Of a stretch of 43,550 nucleotides of DNA, positions 34,996 to 43,550 are shown in pieces. Both the position numbers and the translations under genes were made by a program. The DNA is from JBCCTX01 sp964652565 (GTDB lineage Bacteria; Bacteroidota; Bacteroidia; J057): contig CAZZEC010000035.1 in NCBI GenBank assembly GCA_964652565.1, forward strand, positions 1 through 43,550, in the 5' to 3' direction. Numbering within the stretch: the stretch's first letter is position 1; every line of letters starts with the position of its first letter. The notes below the pieces were generated by a model, which saw nothing but the letters and a program-made list of their open reading frames with translations, had not been told where the DNA came from and searched no databases.

Positions 34996-35033
34996 CAAAA
35001 GTGAATCTAATGGATATCTTTCACTTTTGCAAA
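34996..35033 (-). promoter_or_regulatory. Promoter and candidate PadR operator
   Basis: On the minus strand: TTTG at 35033-35030, a 20-base spacer, TAGATTCA at 35009-35002. The perfect inverted repeat CAAAAGTGAA (34996-35005) / TTCACTTTTG (35020-35029) has a 14-base spacer. One arm lies between the promoter elements and the other overlaps the -7 element, 20 bases before the padR-like start. Binding there would block transcription. Confidence 0.55.
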
Positions 35034-35164
35034 CTAAATTAAATGAGGTAAAAATTTCTATTTAGTCCATTCAATTCAGGTGAAATACTAGTACATGATA
35101 GGTTGTATCATATTAGTAGTTTTAAGTACAAAATAAGGTAGGGTAACTTATGAGAGTTCAGAAA

Positions 35165-36256
35165 TCAATCTATTGATTTCATTCGTTCAAAAATCTGATG
35201 GAAGGTTTCAACCTGCGATTTCTCTTCCACTACTTTAGGGCCGTAATATTGTTGCATGAAGTTTCCGGCACTGGTCCATATAGTTTGCATCATCCCCAGA
35301 TACCGTTCTTTCATTTCGGGAGTTGCATCTGTGCGATACTGTATCATATCGCGAACCTGTTCCACTCCTACATGTGGTGTGCGCCAGGTGCAGGTGATCA
35401 CCCGGAATCCTTTCATAGCAAAATAGACTGGCGTTTTATCTGGTCGTTCGTAATGCCAGTCACAAATGACAACATCTTTGGGGATCATATCGATGGCTGG
35501 AAAGGTATTGTTGATACTAGCTTCCCACATACCCATTCCGGTAGATGTTCCATCTAGCAGCCGATCTCCCCAAATCCATAGTTCAATTTCATTTTCAGCT
35601 AAGTGATTGCGAATCTTGGTAACCTCATCTGCAAATAGTTTTGCTTTATTTTTTCCTGCACATCGCGGACATTGTTCGTGGCCAATGTAAAATACTTCAT
35701 CCATACCAGCATGGAAGGCATCTGCTTCAAATACTTGGCAAATTTCATCTACTAAGTCAAATACAATGTCATGTACTTCAGGATGTAGCGGACAATAACT
35801 TTTACAATATAGGCTATCTTCATTCGGCCATTCATATATTTCGGGTAAAGTAATTTGCGGGGTTTCATCGAATTCAGGGTATACGGAGAGTAAGTTTTCC
35901 AGATTGGAGTGCCAGGATTGATGTCCTAATAAGTTGATTTGTGGGATAACACGTATATTATATTCTTTACATAGATTTACGATTTTTTTTACGTTTTCTT
36001 TGGATAACGTTTTATCATTTCTCAGTTCGGGATGACTTTCATACGAATAATTGTAATCCACTCTCAATATTAGCGTGTTTACGCCTTTGGGTGCTAACTC
36101 ATACTCGATAAAATTGAGGAAAGGTGGAAGCATGTCCTGGGAAGGTGCTGCGATACAAAACGCTTGGACGGGAAATAGGATTTGCGATTGCTGAGATAGT
36201 CCTTCAAACTGTACCAGAAGGAGGATATTAATAAGAAAAAAATTCCTGAATTTCAT
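35165..36256 (-). CDS. GH20-like (beta-N-acetylhexosaminidase family) glycosidase
   Basis: A protein of about 363 residues with a signal peptide (MKFRNFFLINILLLVQF…LSQ). The ATG at 36256 is preferred; a second at 36265 is equally in frame, and the open frame runs to 36373. A GGAG lies just upstream of 36256. The TIM-barrel shows 'GVNTLILRVDYNY', 'NIRVIPQINLLGHQSW', the catalytic Asp-Glu pair D186-E187 in 'AFHAGMDEVFYIG', and 'WIWGDRLLDG'. This matches GH20, but there is no N-terminal GH20b domain, so it is a short form. GH20 enzymes remove terminal GlcNAc or GalNAc. It follows a ROK kinase gene on the same strand. Confidence 0.82.
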   Translation of the reverse strand: MKFRNFFLINILLLVQFEGLSQQSQILFPVQAFCIAAPSQDMLPPFLNFIEYELAPKGVNTLILRVDYNYSYESHPELRNDKTLSKENVKKIVNLCKEYNIRVIPQINLLGHQSWHSNLENLLSVYPEFDETPQITLPEIYEWPNEDSLYCKSYCPLHPEVHDIVFDLVDEICQVFEADAFHAGMDEVFYIGHEQCPRCAGKNKAKLFADEVTKIRNHLAENEIELWIWGDRLLDGTSTGMGMWEASINNTFPAIDMIPKDVVICDWHYERPDKTPVYFAMKGFRVITCTWRTPHVGVEQVRDMIQYRTDATPEMKERYLGMMQTIWTSAGNFMQQYYGPKVVEEKSQVETFHQIFERMKSID

Positions 36257-36303
36257 TAACTCCATGAGATTAATAAGCAAAGTATTGGTAGATGATAACA
36301 ATG

Positions 36304-36331
36304 TCCGATGAAAGCAACTGCTTTCATCGGA
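36304..36331. terminator. Strong stem-loop between ROK and GH20-like genes
   Basis: A perfect 12-base stem, TCCGATGAAAGC / GCTTTCATCGGA, around the tetraloop AACT. It lies about 32 bases after the ROK stop codon and about 48 bases before the GH20 start on the minus strand. There is no clear T-run, so it may be an mRNA-stabilising or processing hairpin rather than a full terminator. Confidence 0.5.
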
Positions 36332-36362
36332 ACTATAGGTATACTGAAATGAGTTTGAGTGG

Positions 36363-37349
36363 TCATTGGGCAATTACGGTCGCAGCTTCTCTGTCTTTCC
36401 GCGATTTCCAAATCAAAGCGGCAGCTCCCAACACGGCTATATTTACATCTTGTAAACTCGATGCAATAAGTTTTACTTTATTTCTATATACTTTTAATAC
36501 ATTTTCTTCCATATATCTTTTAGTGGGTTCAAATATGAAATCCCCAGCTTTGGCTAACCCTCCCCACAGGAAAATAGCTTCAGGGCTAAAATATGCTATT
36601 GTGCTTGCGAGTCCCTTGCCTAGGTATTCTCCTGTCATGTCAAAAGCCTTCAAGGCGATAGGGTCACCCTTTCTCGCTTCATCTGTGATGCGAGCAGCAG
36701 TAAGGTCATTCCAGCAAATTTTTCTAAAGGCACTTTCTTCTAAGGTGTCTGCTAGCAATTCAAAAATGGTTCTCCTTATGCCTGTAGCGGATGTATAAGT
36801 TTCCAGACATCCTCTATTGCCGCAACCGCATTGTCTTCCTCCGGGTCTTATCAGGGTATGTCCAATTTCCCCAGCCATTCCATCATGTCCATTTATCGGC
36901 TCGCCATTTGCTACGATTCCTCCTCCCAATCCAGTTCCCAGTGTAATCAAGACAAAGTCTTTCATTCCTTTCGCCCCTCCGTACAGCATTTCTCCTATGG
37001 CTGCAGCATTTGCATCATTAGTGATTTGCATCTCAACGGGATAGTAATCCTGAAAGAGGTCTATTAACGGTGTGACACCTTCCCAGGGCAAGTTTGCTGG
37101 ATGCTCAATAGTACCACGATGTGGATTGGCATTAGGAGCACCAATACCAATGCCAATAATCTCTGTAGAGAAATCCAGTGATTTGATACTATAGTTAATG
37201 TGATTATAGAGCCGGTCGAGAAAATCTTTGGGTCCTTTGTCAGACTCAGTGGGAATAGATCCGTTGGCGAGCATGCTACCATCTTCACTTACTACCCCAA
37301 ATTTGGTATAAGTACCTCCAATGTCAATGCCTATTGCAACCTCATGCAT
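36363..37349 (-). CDS. ROK-family sugar kinase
   Basis: A 328-residue cytoplasmic kinase. The ATP-binding phosphate-1 motif is 'GIDIGGTYTKFG', the substrate region 'NDANAAAIGE', the phosphate-2 motif 'LITLGTGLGGGIV', and the zinc-binding ROK signature 'EIGHT...CGCGNRGCLE'. No helix-turn-helix is present, so it is an enzyme rather than a regulator. ROK kinases phosphorylate glucose, GlcNAc, mannose or similar sugars. The GH20-like gene downstream suggests an amino sugar (inference). Confidence 0.93.
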   Translation of the reverse strand: MHEVAIGIDIGGTYTKFGVVSEDGSMLANGSIPTESDKGPKDFLDRLYNHINYSIKSLDFSTEIIGIGIGAPNANPHRGTIEHPANLPWEGVTPLIDLFQDYYPVEMQITNDANAAAIGEMLYGGAKGMKDFVLITLGTGLGGGIVANGEPINGHDGMAGEIGHTLIRPGGRQCGCGNRGCLETYTSATGIRRTIFELLADTLEESAFRKICWNDLTAARITDEARKGDPIALKAFDMTGEYLGKGLASTIAYFSPEAIFLWGGLAKAGDFIFEPTKRYMEENVLKVYRNKVKLIASSLQDVNIAVLGAAALIWKSRKDREAATVIAQ

Positions 37350-37459
37350 AATACAATCAAAGTTTATCTTAAAATAGTAAAATAAGTGATACCTCGCCAG
37401 AATTTCTTAACTCTGGTACCTACTTTATTTCTAATAACATTTTTTTCGTATTGTTCAGG

Positions 37460-38569
37460 TCATTCCTGAACTAGTTCTGAAATGGACAAAGAAATATCCT
37501 TTGCACGGTGGAGCATGATAAAATCTGCCAGCACTAATGCTGCCATGGATTCTACTATGGGAACTGCCCTGGGAACTACACAGGGATCATGTCTCCCTTT
37601 ACCTTCAACGATCACTGCTTCTCCTTCGGCATTGATGCTCTGTTGATCTCTCATGATCGTAGAAGTAGGCTTAAATGCTACCCTAAAATATATTTCTTCA
37701 CCATTACTTATTCCTCCTTGTACACCTCCAGAAAAATTGGTATGTGTACGCACTTTATCTTCATCCATGTAAAATTCATCGTTGTGTTCAGATCCCTTCA
37801 TTTTCGTGCCTTCAAATCCTGATCCGATTTCAAATCCTTTTACTGCATTGATACTCAACATGGCTGAACCCAATATAGCATGCAATTTTTGATAAATGGG
37901 TTCACCTATCCCAGATGGAGCATCTTTGACTCTACAGGCAATGACACCTCCCACTGAATCTCCTGCTTTTCTGATCTCATCTATAAAGTGATACATCCTC
38001 TCAGCAACCACAGCATCAGGACATCTCACAGCTTGCTGATAGGATGTTTTAAGTTCTATTTTTCCTGGAATAGAATCCAGCGAAATTTCGTGAATGGATT
38101 GAACCCATGCTTCAATGGATATATCAGATATCTGTGCCAAAAGTTGTTTGGCGACAGCCCCTCCTATTACTCTGGCAATAGTTTCTCTGGCTGAAGATCT
38201 TCCACCTCCTCTGTGATCTCTTACTTTATATTTTTGAAAATACGTATAGTCAGCATGAGAAGGACGAAAATTTTGTGCTAAGTGATTGTAATCTTTGGAT
38301 CGGGCATTGGTGTTGGGCACAAAAAAACATAAGGGTGCCCCAGTCGTCACGTGGTCCACATGACCTGAATATAGTACAAACTCATCGGACTCCTTTCGTT
38401 GGGTAGTGATTCTACTCTGACCGGGTTTCCTACGGTCCAGTTCTGCCTGAATGCCTTCCAGGTCAATTGGAAGACCCGATGGACATCCATCTATGACTAC
38501 ACCCACACCTGCTCCGTGAGATTCTCCAAAACTTGTGATTCGAAATATATTTCCAAAAGAGTTTACCAT
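37460..38569 (-). CDS. aroC: Chorismate synthase
   Basis: A 369-residue enzyme that converts 5-enolpyruvylshikimate 3-phosphate to chorismate, the last step of the shikimate pathway, using reduced FMN. All three signatures are present: 'RITSFGESHGAGVGVVIDGCP' at the N-terminus, 'RPSHADYTYFQKYKVRDHRGGGRSSARETIARVIGGAVAK' in the first third, and 'VARHDP-like' 'GKGRHDPCVVPRAVPIVESM' near the end. Length is normal for the bifurcated family. It stands alone, with its own promoter, between a ROK kinase and a delta-60 repeat protein. Confidence 0.98.
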   Translation of the reverse strand: MVNSFGNIFRITSFGESHGAGVGVVIDGCPSGLPIDLEGIQAELDRRKPGQSRITTQRKESDEFVLYSGHVDHVTTGAPLCFFVPNTNARSKDYNHLAQNFRPSHADYTYFQKYKVRDHRGGGRSSARETIARVIGGAVAKQLLAQISDISIEAWVQSIHEISLDSIPGKIELKTSYQQAVRCPDAVVAERMYHFIDEIRKAGDSVGGVIACRVKDAPSGIGEPIYQKLHAILGSAMLSINAVKGFEIGSGFEGTKMKGSEHNDEFYMDEDKVRTHTNFSGGVQGGISNGEEIYFRVAFKPTSTIMRDQQSINAEGEAVIVEGKGRHDPCVVPRAVPIVESMAALVLADFIMLHRAKDISLSISELVQE

Positions 38570-38588
38570 AGGTATCTATATGATCCAA

Positions 38589-38619
38589 CAAATATAGATT
38601 ACCCACAAGTTAGAAGAAA
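38589..38619 (-). promoter_or_regulatory. Promoter of aroC
   Basis: On the minus strand: TTTC at 38619-38616, a 19-base spacer and TATATTTG at 38596-38589, a perfect TAnnTTTG -7 element. Transcription would begin near 38582, giving a short leader before the ATG at 38569. Confidence 0.6.
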
Positions 38620-38724
38620 ATTTAAATAGTGATCGTATAAAAACAGATACCTCAACGTAGCACAGGTAAATGTATTATATATCCATTGCCTATTGTAAGG
38701 TGTATAATAAATAAGACCTTCCTT

Positions 38725-41262
38725 TTACTTTATGAGAAGCAATTTTGTAAAACTATTATGCTCTGATTCTAATTTACATGCATAAATCCCCTGTCCAAGA
38801 TTTTTAAGCCATATATAGTGATTCTCCTGAGCTATGAGATCTTCTTGGTGTACAATCCTTCCCGTAGACAACTCAAAGATTTTCAGATGGAGACTTTTAT
38901 TCAACAACGATTGGTTTAACGAAAGAGTAAGTCTGCTATCAGATAATGGATTAGGAAAAAGAGTCATCAGAGCATTGTCTTCAAAAGGTGTTGGTACGGA
39001 AGTAGGGGTAGAAGAAAGAGTTACTTTCAGTAATGGAGATAGGATTGATTCGAGAGAGAACTGCCCTCCTAACATTAAGGTATTTTCCTCGATGAATTGA
39101 ACATCATTGACTCTTGATGTCAGGGCATCTGGAAATAATTCAGATGCATAGTTTCCAAATTTGTCTATGATTAAAGAATTGTGTGAAAGCTCTTTTTCAT
39201 CATACCTATCTATATTTCCCCACAAATAAATATATTCTTTGGCATAGGGGAGAATTGTTGGAAGAATAATGAAAGGATCGCTTTCGGCGTTGATACCTAG
39301 TTCCTTTTTGTATATGATTTGTCCTGTAGAATCTAATAGCCAGATAGACTTCGGGGTAGTTGAATTGGACATATTTCCTATTACACCGATTCTTCCTGAA
39401 TCTAACTCAAAGGCTGAATTAGCCACAAAGTCAGTAGTAAGAGGGGGATTAAATGTAGTATCTCTTTCTCCGGAAGGAAGAATTTTTACCACAAAGGTTG
39501 TATCATAATTTTCATAGCTTAATTGATAACCCCAAAGCAACAGGTTGTTATCACTTATTGCCCTATATCCCCAAATAAATTCACTTGAAGTAATATATTT
39601 TTTATCATACTTTTCTTCTAATATCCCATCAATGCTAAATCTCCAGAGCTGTTGGAAGGAATCAAGACCGTTCCGAACAAGATTTTTGTTTCCTAAATAA
39701 ATCCTGTCATTTTGGTCAACTTCCATAAAAGGGACGGCAGTCAGCTTGGGAGGAGGTACTTCAAGATTACTAAGACCATATCCGTCCTTATCAGTGATTG
39801 CAACACCTCTGAGGGCAGTATTATCATTAAAGTTATTAGCTTCACCTTTATCTTGTCCTCCAATCACTAGATTTCCATTGGATTGTTGTTGGATATTTTC
39901 AATAATCGAATTAAATGAAACTAATTCAGGATTGAATGTGGTATCAATACTACCATTAGGTAAGAGTCTTGCTATATGATTTCTTGAAATGCCATCTACT
40001 ATATGAAAATACCCTCCTACGACAATTTTTCCATCAGGCTGTGTGATAAAACTATTAACTGTACCGTTTTTGAAGATACCTAGTTTGTTGTAATGTTTAA
40101 AAGAGATCTTAGATGAGAAATTATTGACAGTGCGTTTATAGAAAAATTCTGCTATTCCAGGACTGAGATGGGTCTGTGATAAGGAATGCAAAGCTGTGAA
40201 TGATCCAACAATGACTAGGGTAGTATCACTTGTATTGATACTTCCCAATACAGTGCCATCATAATAATTAAATTGTACCCTATCCTTGAAATCCCCTAGA
40301 GAAGAAAATAAATGGATATCTCTTCCTAAAACAACAAAATCTTTTTGATTTAATGGAAATATTGATGCATAATTATTTTCATACTCATAGGAATCCACTA
40401 AAATACCACTTTCATCTAATAAGGATATATTTTTTTCATCTTCAGAAAGAACTCCTATTCTCCCATTGGCTAGAATAGCAATTTGTTTTACTACGAAACC
40501 ATGTCTAGAGTCAGATAAAATGCTGGGATTAAATGTGGTGTCTACAGTGCCTGATGAGTCTATTCTGAATATATCCTGTGTATACCCTCCAATGTTTAAC
40601 TTAGTCCCAGCTAAAATGATATCATTTTCACTTTGATAACCTATATCTGAAACCTTAACTCGATTCTCTATTTCCTCCCAACGAAATATCAAAGTGTTAA
40701 ATGCTGTATCTTCTATACCCTTTTTTCCAACCAAGCTCACAAAAAAGTCTCTTCCAATTTGTCCCTGCTCATATCCGAGGAGTAAAATTTTATTATTGGG
40801 TAAGACTTCGAGTTTTACTATGTTGGGAAATATTGCCGAGTATGTATTAAAGGAACTATCTATTTGTCCATCAGGTAGTAATCGTATAAGATTTCCAATA
40901 AATTTACCGTCTTTATCCTTAAAATTACCTGCAACAATAATTCTTCCATCACTTTGACATTTCATTGCTGCTGGACGACCCAATATGTTTTCAGGAAAGG
41001 TAAATGAAGAATCTAGACTTCCATCTGGAAGAAAACGAACTAAGTAGTTGGCTCTTTGACCTTGTACGATTACGTCTCTTGAGGTGACTACAAGTATCTT
41101 GTCATCTGGCTGAAGGTCTATGGCATAGCCAGCAGAAGCTTGTTGAATACTTGGAGCAAAAGATTCATCGATTTCCTGAGATTGTAACGGAGACCATACT
41201 ATGCTAAAAATTAAGAATAGGCATAGAAAGAGAGATTTAATTAGGGCATTTAGCTTGTGCAT
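38725..41262 (-). CDS. Secreted delta-60 repeat protein with T9SS-type sorting domain
   Basis: A protein of about 845 residues. The ATG at 41262 (MHKLNALIKSLFL) gives a normal signal peptide; another ATG lies 7 codons upstream at 41283. Delta-60 repeats recur through the protein, e.g. 'RFLPDGSLDSSFTFPE', 'RLLPDGQIDSSFNTYS', 'RLLPNGSIDTTFNPEL' and 'ILPSGERDTTFNPPL', consistent with a beta-propeller. The C-terminal 75 residues ('LFPNPLSDSRLTLSLNQ...KIFELSTGRIVHQE...QGIYACKLESE') are a type A T9SS sorting domain. The protein should therefore be exported by the type IX system to the cell surface or medium. No enzymatic motif was seen. Confidence 0.88.
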   Translation of the reverse strand: MHKLNALIKSLFLCLFLIFSIVWSPLQSQEIDESFAPSIQQASAGYAIDLQPDDKILVVTSRDVIVQGQRANYLVRFLPDGSLDSSFTFPENILGRPAAMKCQSDGRIIVAGNFKDKDGKFIGNLIRLLPDGQIDSSFNTYSAIFPNIVKLEVLPNNKILLLGYEQGQIGRDFFVSLVGKKGIEDTAFNTLIFRWEEIENRVKVSDIGYQSENDIILAGTKLNIGGYTQDIFRIDSSGTVDTTFNPSILSDSRHGFVVKQIAILANGRIGVLSEDEKNISLLDESGILVDSYEYENNYASIFPLNQKDFVVLGRDIHLFSSLGDFKDRVQFNYYDGTVLGSINTSDTTLVIVGSFTALHSLSQTHLSPGIAEFFYKRTVNNFSSKISFKHYNKLGIFKNGTVNSFITQPDGKIVVGGYFHIVDGISRNHIARLLPNGSIDTTFNPELVSFNSIIENIQQQSNGNLVIGGQDKGEANNFNDNTALRGVAITDKDGYGLSNLEVPPPKLTAVPFMEVDQNDRIYLGNKNLVRNGLDSFQQLWRFSIDGILEEKYDKKYITSSEFIWGYRAISDNNLLLWGYQLSYENYDTTFVVKILPSGERDTTFNPPLTTDFVANSAFELDSGRIGVIGNMSNSTTPKSIWLLDSTGQIIYKKELGINAESDPFIILPTILPYAKEYIYLWGNIDRYDEKELSHNSLIIDKFGNYASELFPDALTSRVNDVQFIEENTLMLGGQFSLESILSPLLKVTLSSTPTSVPTPFEDNALMTLFPNPLSDSRLTLSLNQSLLNKSLHLKIFELSTGRIVHQEDLIAQENHYIWLKNLGQGIYACKLESEHNSFTKLLLIK

Positions 41263-41320
41263 TTTGATAAGTATAATTAACAATTAATGTAATTATATAA
41301 TAACGAAGAATAAATGTACC

Positions 41321-42487
41321 TTATTCTACCACGTGTAATTCTACTCTTCTATTCAGCTTTCTACCCTCTGGGGTTTCATTTGAAGCAATGGGATTCTCCT
41401 GATTATATCCATTGGAGGTAATCCTTCTCATCTTTATTCCTTGCTGCTTGACCAAGTAGTACTTGACTTCGTAAGCTCGCATGACAGACAGTACTTGATT
41501 GATGTCATAGGACCCTCTGTTATCCGTATACCCTCTAACATCCAGCTTCATCGAAGGGTATCTGTTCATGATCATTGCAACAGAATCGAGTGTAGGATAA
41601 CTGCTGGGCAGCAAATTAGAACTTGCTGTTTCAAAGAATATTCTATTCATCGCATTCTGAATGAACTGTCTATCCTGGCCTGAGATTGGGCGATATTCAT
41701 CGAGTCCATCGGAATCATTTTGATTATCCATCATATCGGTATCAGTCTCCAGCGTCTGATCAATAGCAGGTTCCTTTTTTTCCTGCTCTGGGGGAGGACA
41801 CCCTAGATAGGTTTGCATTCCTTTGACATCAGGGCATTTATCTATATCATCCGGAACCCCATCTCCATCACTATCTTTTCGTGGATCTTCTTTTTCTTTT
41901 GGTTTCTTTGTTTTTTCAGGGGTAGGAAGCGTAAATACAACCCCTCCTGAAAATGTCATGTTTTGGATATCAGTAGACTTTAAATTTTGTTTGTAGGTAG
42001 CTTGGAAATTGACGCCGAATTTATCGGTGATCTGTAGCCGGACACCGAAAACAGCAGGGACGTAAACCCTATTGATATTACTGGCACTGTTTAGTCCAAA
42101 CCCAGTTGCAATATACGGTGCGAAAAAAGCGTCTTCTTCAAAGATTGTACCGTTTGATTTGAGTGAGATCAATGCATTTACGTCTATAAGAGAAGTTTCC
42201 AAAAATCTCTCTTCTGTTTCTGGATAGACTACATCTGGAGAAAAGAAGGTATTGATGGAGAGATTTAATGCATTATTGATGTAAGTGTGGGCACTCACAG
42301 TACCCCCTGGATTCATGGATTTAAAATCAAAGTAATTACCTAGAATTGGACCTTGATAATCAAGTAAAGTATAGGATAGACCTATCATCCAGGGTTGTTC
42401 GCTGGTTTGTGAAAATGAGGGAATCCACCTTCCAACCAACAGGCTAACACATAGGACAAGGTGAAATCTTTTGATGCTTATTGCCAT
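41321..42487 (-). CDS. OmpA-family outer-membrane protein with TSP3 repeat
   Basis: A protein of about 388 residues. The ATG at 42487 starts a standard signal peptide (MAISIKRFHLVLCVSLLVG...SFSQ); the frame is open to an ATG at 42520. Residues about 28-190 form an outer-membrane beta-barrel-like domain. A lysine/glutamate-rich linker and one thrombospondin type-3 repeat ('DSDGDGVPDDIDKCPDVKG') follow. The C-terminal OmpA domain (about 280-388) has 'LDVRGYTDNRGSYDINQVLSVMRA' and 'GRKLNRRVELHV', which bind peptidoglycan. It links outer membrane to cell wall. A related gene lies upstream on the same strand. Confidence 0.9.
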   Translation of the reverse strand: MAISIKRFHLVLCVSLLVGRWIPSFSQTSEQPWMIGLSYTLLDYQGPILGNYFDFKSMNPGGTVSAHTYINNALNLSINTFFSPDVVYPETEERFLETSLIDVNALISLKSNGTIFEEDAFFAPYIATGFGLNSASNINRVYVPAVFGVRLQITDKFGVNFQATYKQNLKSTDIQNMTFSGGVVFTLPTPEKTKKPKEKEDPRKDSDGDGVPDDIDKCPDVKGMQTYLGCPPPEQEKKEPAIDQTLETDTDMMDNQNDSDGLDEYRPISGQDRQFIQNAMNRIFFETASSNLLPSSYPTLDSVAMIMNRYPSMKLDVRGYTDNRGSYDINQVLSVMRAYEVKYYLVKQQGIKMRRITSNGYNQENPIASNETPEGRKLNRRVELHVVE

Positions 42488-42554
42488 GAGTGTAAATTTT
42501 TCCAATCTATAACGCTTCAATATTTACTTCAGTGTCAGAAAAACGTATAAGCTA

Positions 42555-42578
42555 ATGCTATATTTTATTTAATAGCAT
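42555..42578. repeat. Inverted repeat next to the OmpA promoter
   Basis: ATGCTAT (42555-42561) and ATAGCAT (42572-42578) form perfect 7-base arms around a 10-base AT-only spacer. It covers the region just after the proposed -7 element on the minus strand, so it could be an operator or a leader hairpin. Confidence 0.4.
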
Positions 42579-42607
42579 AAATTATGCCGATGCTTTATTT
42601 ACGCAAA
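42577..42607 (-). promoter_or_regulatory. Candidate promoter of the OmpA-family gene
   Basis: On the minus strand: TTTG at 42607-42604, a 19-base spacer and TAATTTAT at 42584-42577, matching TAnnTTTG except for the last two bases. It lies about 90 bases before the ATG at 42487. Confidence 0.4.
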
Positions 42608-42740
42608 TAGTATTTTTTAAATTATGTTATTTATTGTAAGGGAGTCAACTCTATGTGATTGAATGGGGGTTTTTCAGGCCTCAATTGTAGAGATAGTTTT
42701 ATCTGCGTAAAAAAAAACACAATGAAAATACATATGTATA

Positions 42741-42771
42741 AAAAACGAAGCACATAAGGTTCCATTATGTG
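42741..42771 (-). terminator. Intrinsic terminator of the upstream OmpA/TSP3 gene
   Basis: On the minus strand CACATAA pairs with TTATGTG (arms 42771-42765 and 42757-42751, 7-base loop), followed after four bases by a T-run at about 42746-42741. It is 38 bases past the stop codon at 42809. Confidence 0.55.
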
Positions 42772-42808
42772 AAATGTAAGGATATGCTAAAAAAAGTGTA
42801 AATTGTAA

Positions 42809-43550
42809 TTATAAATGTAGGTCAAATTCTACCCTTCTGTTTTTTTTTCTGCCTTCCTTGGTAATATTATCTGCAATGGGATTATTTTCCCCATTTCCTA
42901 GATATGTAAGCCTTTCTGCTTCAATACCTCGTAAAATTAAATAATCGGCACATGCCCTGGCGCGTTTCTCTGATAGGAGTTGGTTTAAACGAGTACCACC
43001 CATTGAATCGGTATGTCCTGCAATTCTCAATTTATAATCTTCGTAGGTAATAAGAATATCTGCAATTTTATCCAAGATGGTTAGGGACTCAGGTAGCAAA
43101 ATGGCACTTCCCGTACGGAAATGTATACTTCCTTCAGCATTGGATAATGTTTGTATACTTACAAGATCTACTTCGGGACAGCCATCTAACGCAATTTTTC
43201 CCACTGTCTCAGGGCACTTATCTTTTTTATCTATAACCCCATCCCCGTCCAGGTCAGGACACCCATTATACATGGCTGATCCCGGTTCATCTGGACATTC
43301 ATCTTCGGGATTCGGAGTTCCGTCCCCATCTGTGTCTGGACATCCTTTTATGCTTCCCGATGTTTCTGGACAAAGATCCTCTGAGTCGACAATTCCATCC
43401 TTATCGGTATCCGGACATCCATTCAGTTCGGGTGATCCAGGAATTTGAAGGCATGAGTCTTGCAGATCTGGTACTCCATCCATATCTGTATCAACTCGTA
43501 TTTCCGGACATCCCATTAATCTTATAGAACCTGCTACATCAGGGCAAGAG
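42809..43550 (-). CDS. OmpA-family protein with multiple TSP3 repeats (5' end outside window)
   Basis: The 3' part of a gene that continues past the window end. An internal ATG at 43516 is not the start, because the frame reads on as '…SCPDVAGSIRL' to base 43550. About five thrombospondin type-3 repeats follow one another ('DTDMDGVPDLQDSC', 'DTDKDGIVDSEDLCPE', 'DTDGDGTPNPEDECPDEPG', 'DLDGDGVIDKKDKCPE'). These calcium-binding repeats make a rigid spacer. The C-terminal OmpA domain has 'LRIAGHTDSMGGTRLNQLLSEKRARACADYL' and 'GRKKNRRVEFDL'. The missing N-terminus probably holds a signal peptide and a membrane domain. It is likely an outer-membrane to peptidoglycan tether. Confidence 0.9.
   Translation of the reverse strand, partial: SCPDVAGSIRLMGCPEIRVDTDMDGVPDLQDSCLQIPGSPELNGCPDTDKDGIVDSEDLCPETSGSIKGCPDTDGDGTPNPEDECPDEPGSAMYNGCPDLDGDGVIDKKDKCPETVGKIALDGCPEVDLVSIQTLSNAEGSIHFRTGSAILLPESLTILDKIADILITYEDYKLRIAGHTDSMGGTRLNQLLSEKRARACADYLILRGIEAERLTYLGNGENNPIADNITKEGRKKNRRVEFDLHL

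Larger units (their letters stand above)
42488..42808. other. AT-rich intergenic region between the two OmpA-family genes
   Basis: About 320 bases with no credible gene. It holds a terminator-like hairpin near the 42809 stop codon, a probable promoter for the downstream OmpA gene and an inverted repeat, listed separately. Nothing else was recognised. Confidence 0.6.

Noticed and set aside
37390..37430. CCAGA/TCTGG inverted repeat between the ROK and aroC genes as a terminator.
   Set aside because: The arms are only 5 bases, with a long AT-rich loop and no convincing adjoining T-run in the right orientation.
38725..41262. The repeated motifs of the delta-60 protein as a DNA-level repeat array or CRISPR.
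   Set aside because: The repetition is at protein level with diverged DNA, with no spacers or constant direct repeats. No CRISPR array, insertion sequence, tRNA or rRNA was seen in the window.

Overview
The window comes from a member of the Bacteroidota, probably Saprospiria or Cytophagia (the class is inference). Evidence for the phylum: a SusC/SusD pair driven by an ECF sigma factor and a FecR anti-sigma factor, a DUF4296 lipoprotein, LytS/LytTR two-component genes, a C-terminal T9SS-type sorting domain, OmpA proteins with thrombospondin type-3 repeats, and promoter-like TTTG-N19/21-TAnnTTTG elements. A run of exactly 100 N (8392-8491) marks a scaffold gap, so the source is a draft assembly.

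Layout. 1-3571: a DUF4296 lipoprotein overlapping mutS2, then a convergent metallophosphoesterase. 3800-9142: a secreted M6-type metalloprotease, divergent from a BlaI-type repressor and a BlaR1-like M56 membrane peptidase whose C-terminus appears to carry a DUF4369/TlpA thioredoxin module instead of a beta-lactam sensor; three palindromic operators sit in the shared upstream region. 9147-9809: a Uma2-family protein. 10017-14596: an operon of a TPR protein, a small TonB-dependent receptor, a LytS-type histidine kinase and a LytTR response regulator. 14610-31409: a polysaccharide-utilisation locus with a divergent ECF sigma gene, then FecR, STN-containing SusC, SusD, a 14-loop FG-GAP/VCBS-ASPIC/UnbV (CRTAC1-like) protein, a GH50-like lipoprotein, a heparinase II/III-like lyase and a GH42-like glycosidase. 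31410-38569, all on the minus strand: a second Uma2 protein, PadR plus a MacB/FtsX-type permease, a GH20-like hexosaminidase plus ROK sugar kinase, and aroC. 38725-43550: a delta-60 repeat protein with a T9SS sorting domain and two OmpA/TSP3 proteins, the last cut by the window end.

How the genes may work together (inference). In the locus at 14610-31409 the STN domain of SusC, FecR and the ECF sigma factor form a substrate-sensing relay. SusC/SusD import oligosaccharides released by the surface GH50-like enzyme and the lyase-like protein, and the GH42-like enzyme trims the products. GH20 and ROK look like a small amino-sugar salvage unit. The BlaI/BlaR1-thioredoxin pair is the most unusual element and may be a periplasmic redox-sensing variant of the BlaR1-BlaI switch, subject to closing the assembly gap.
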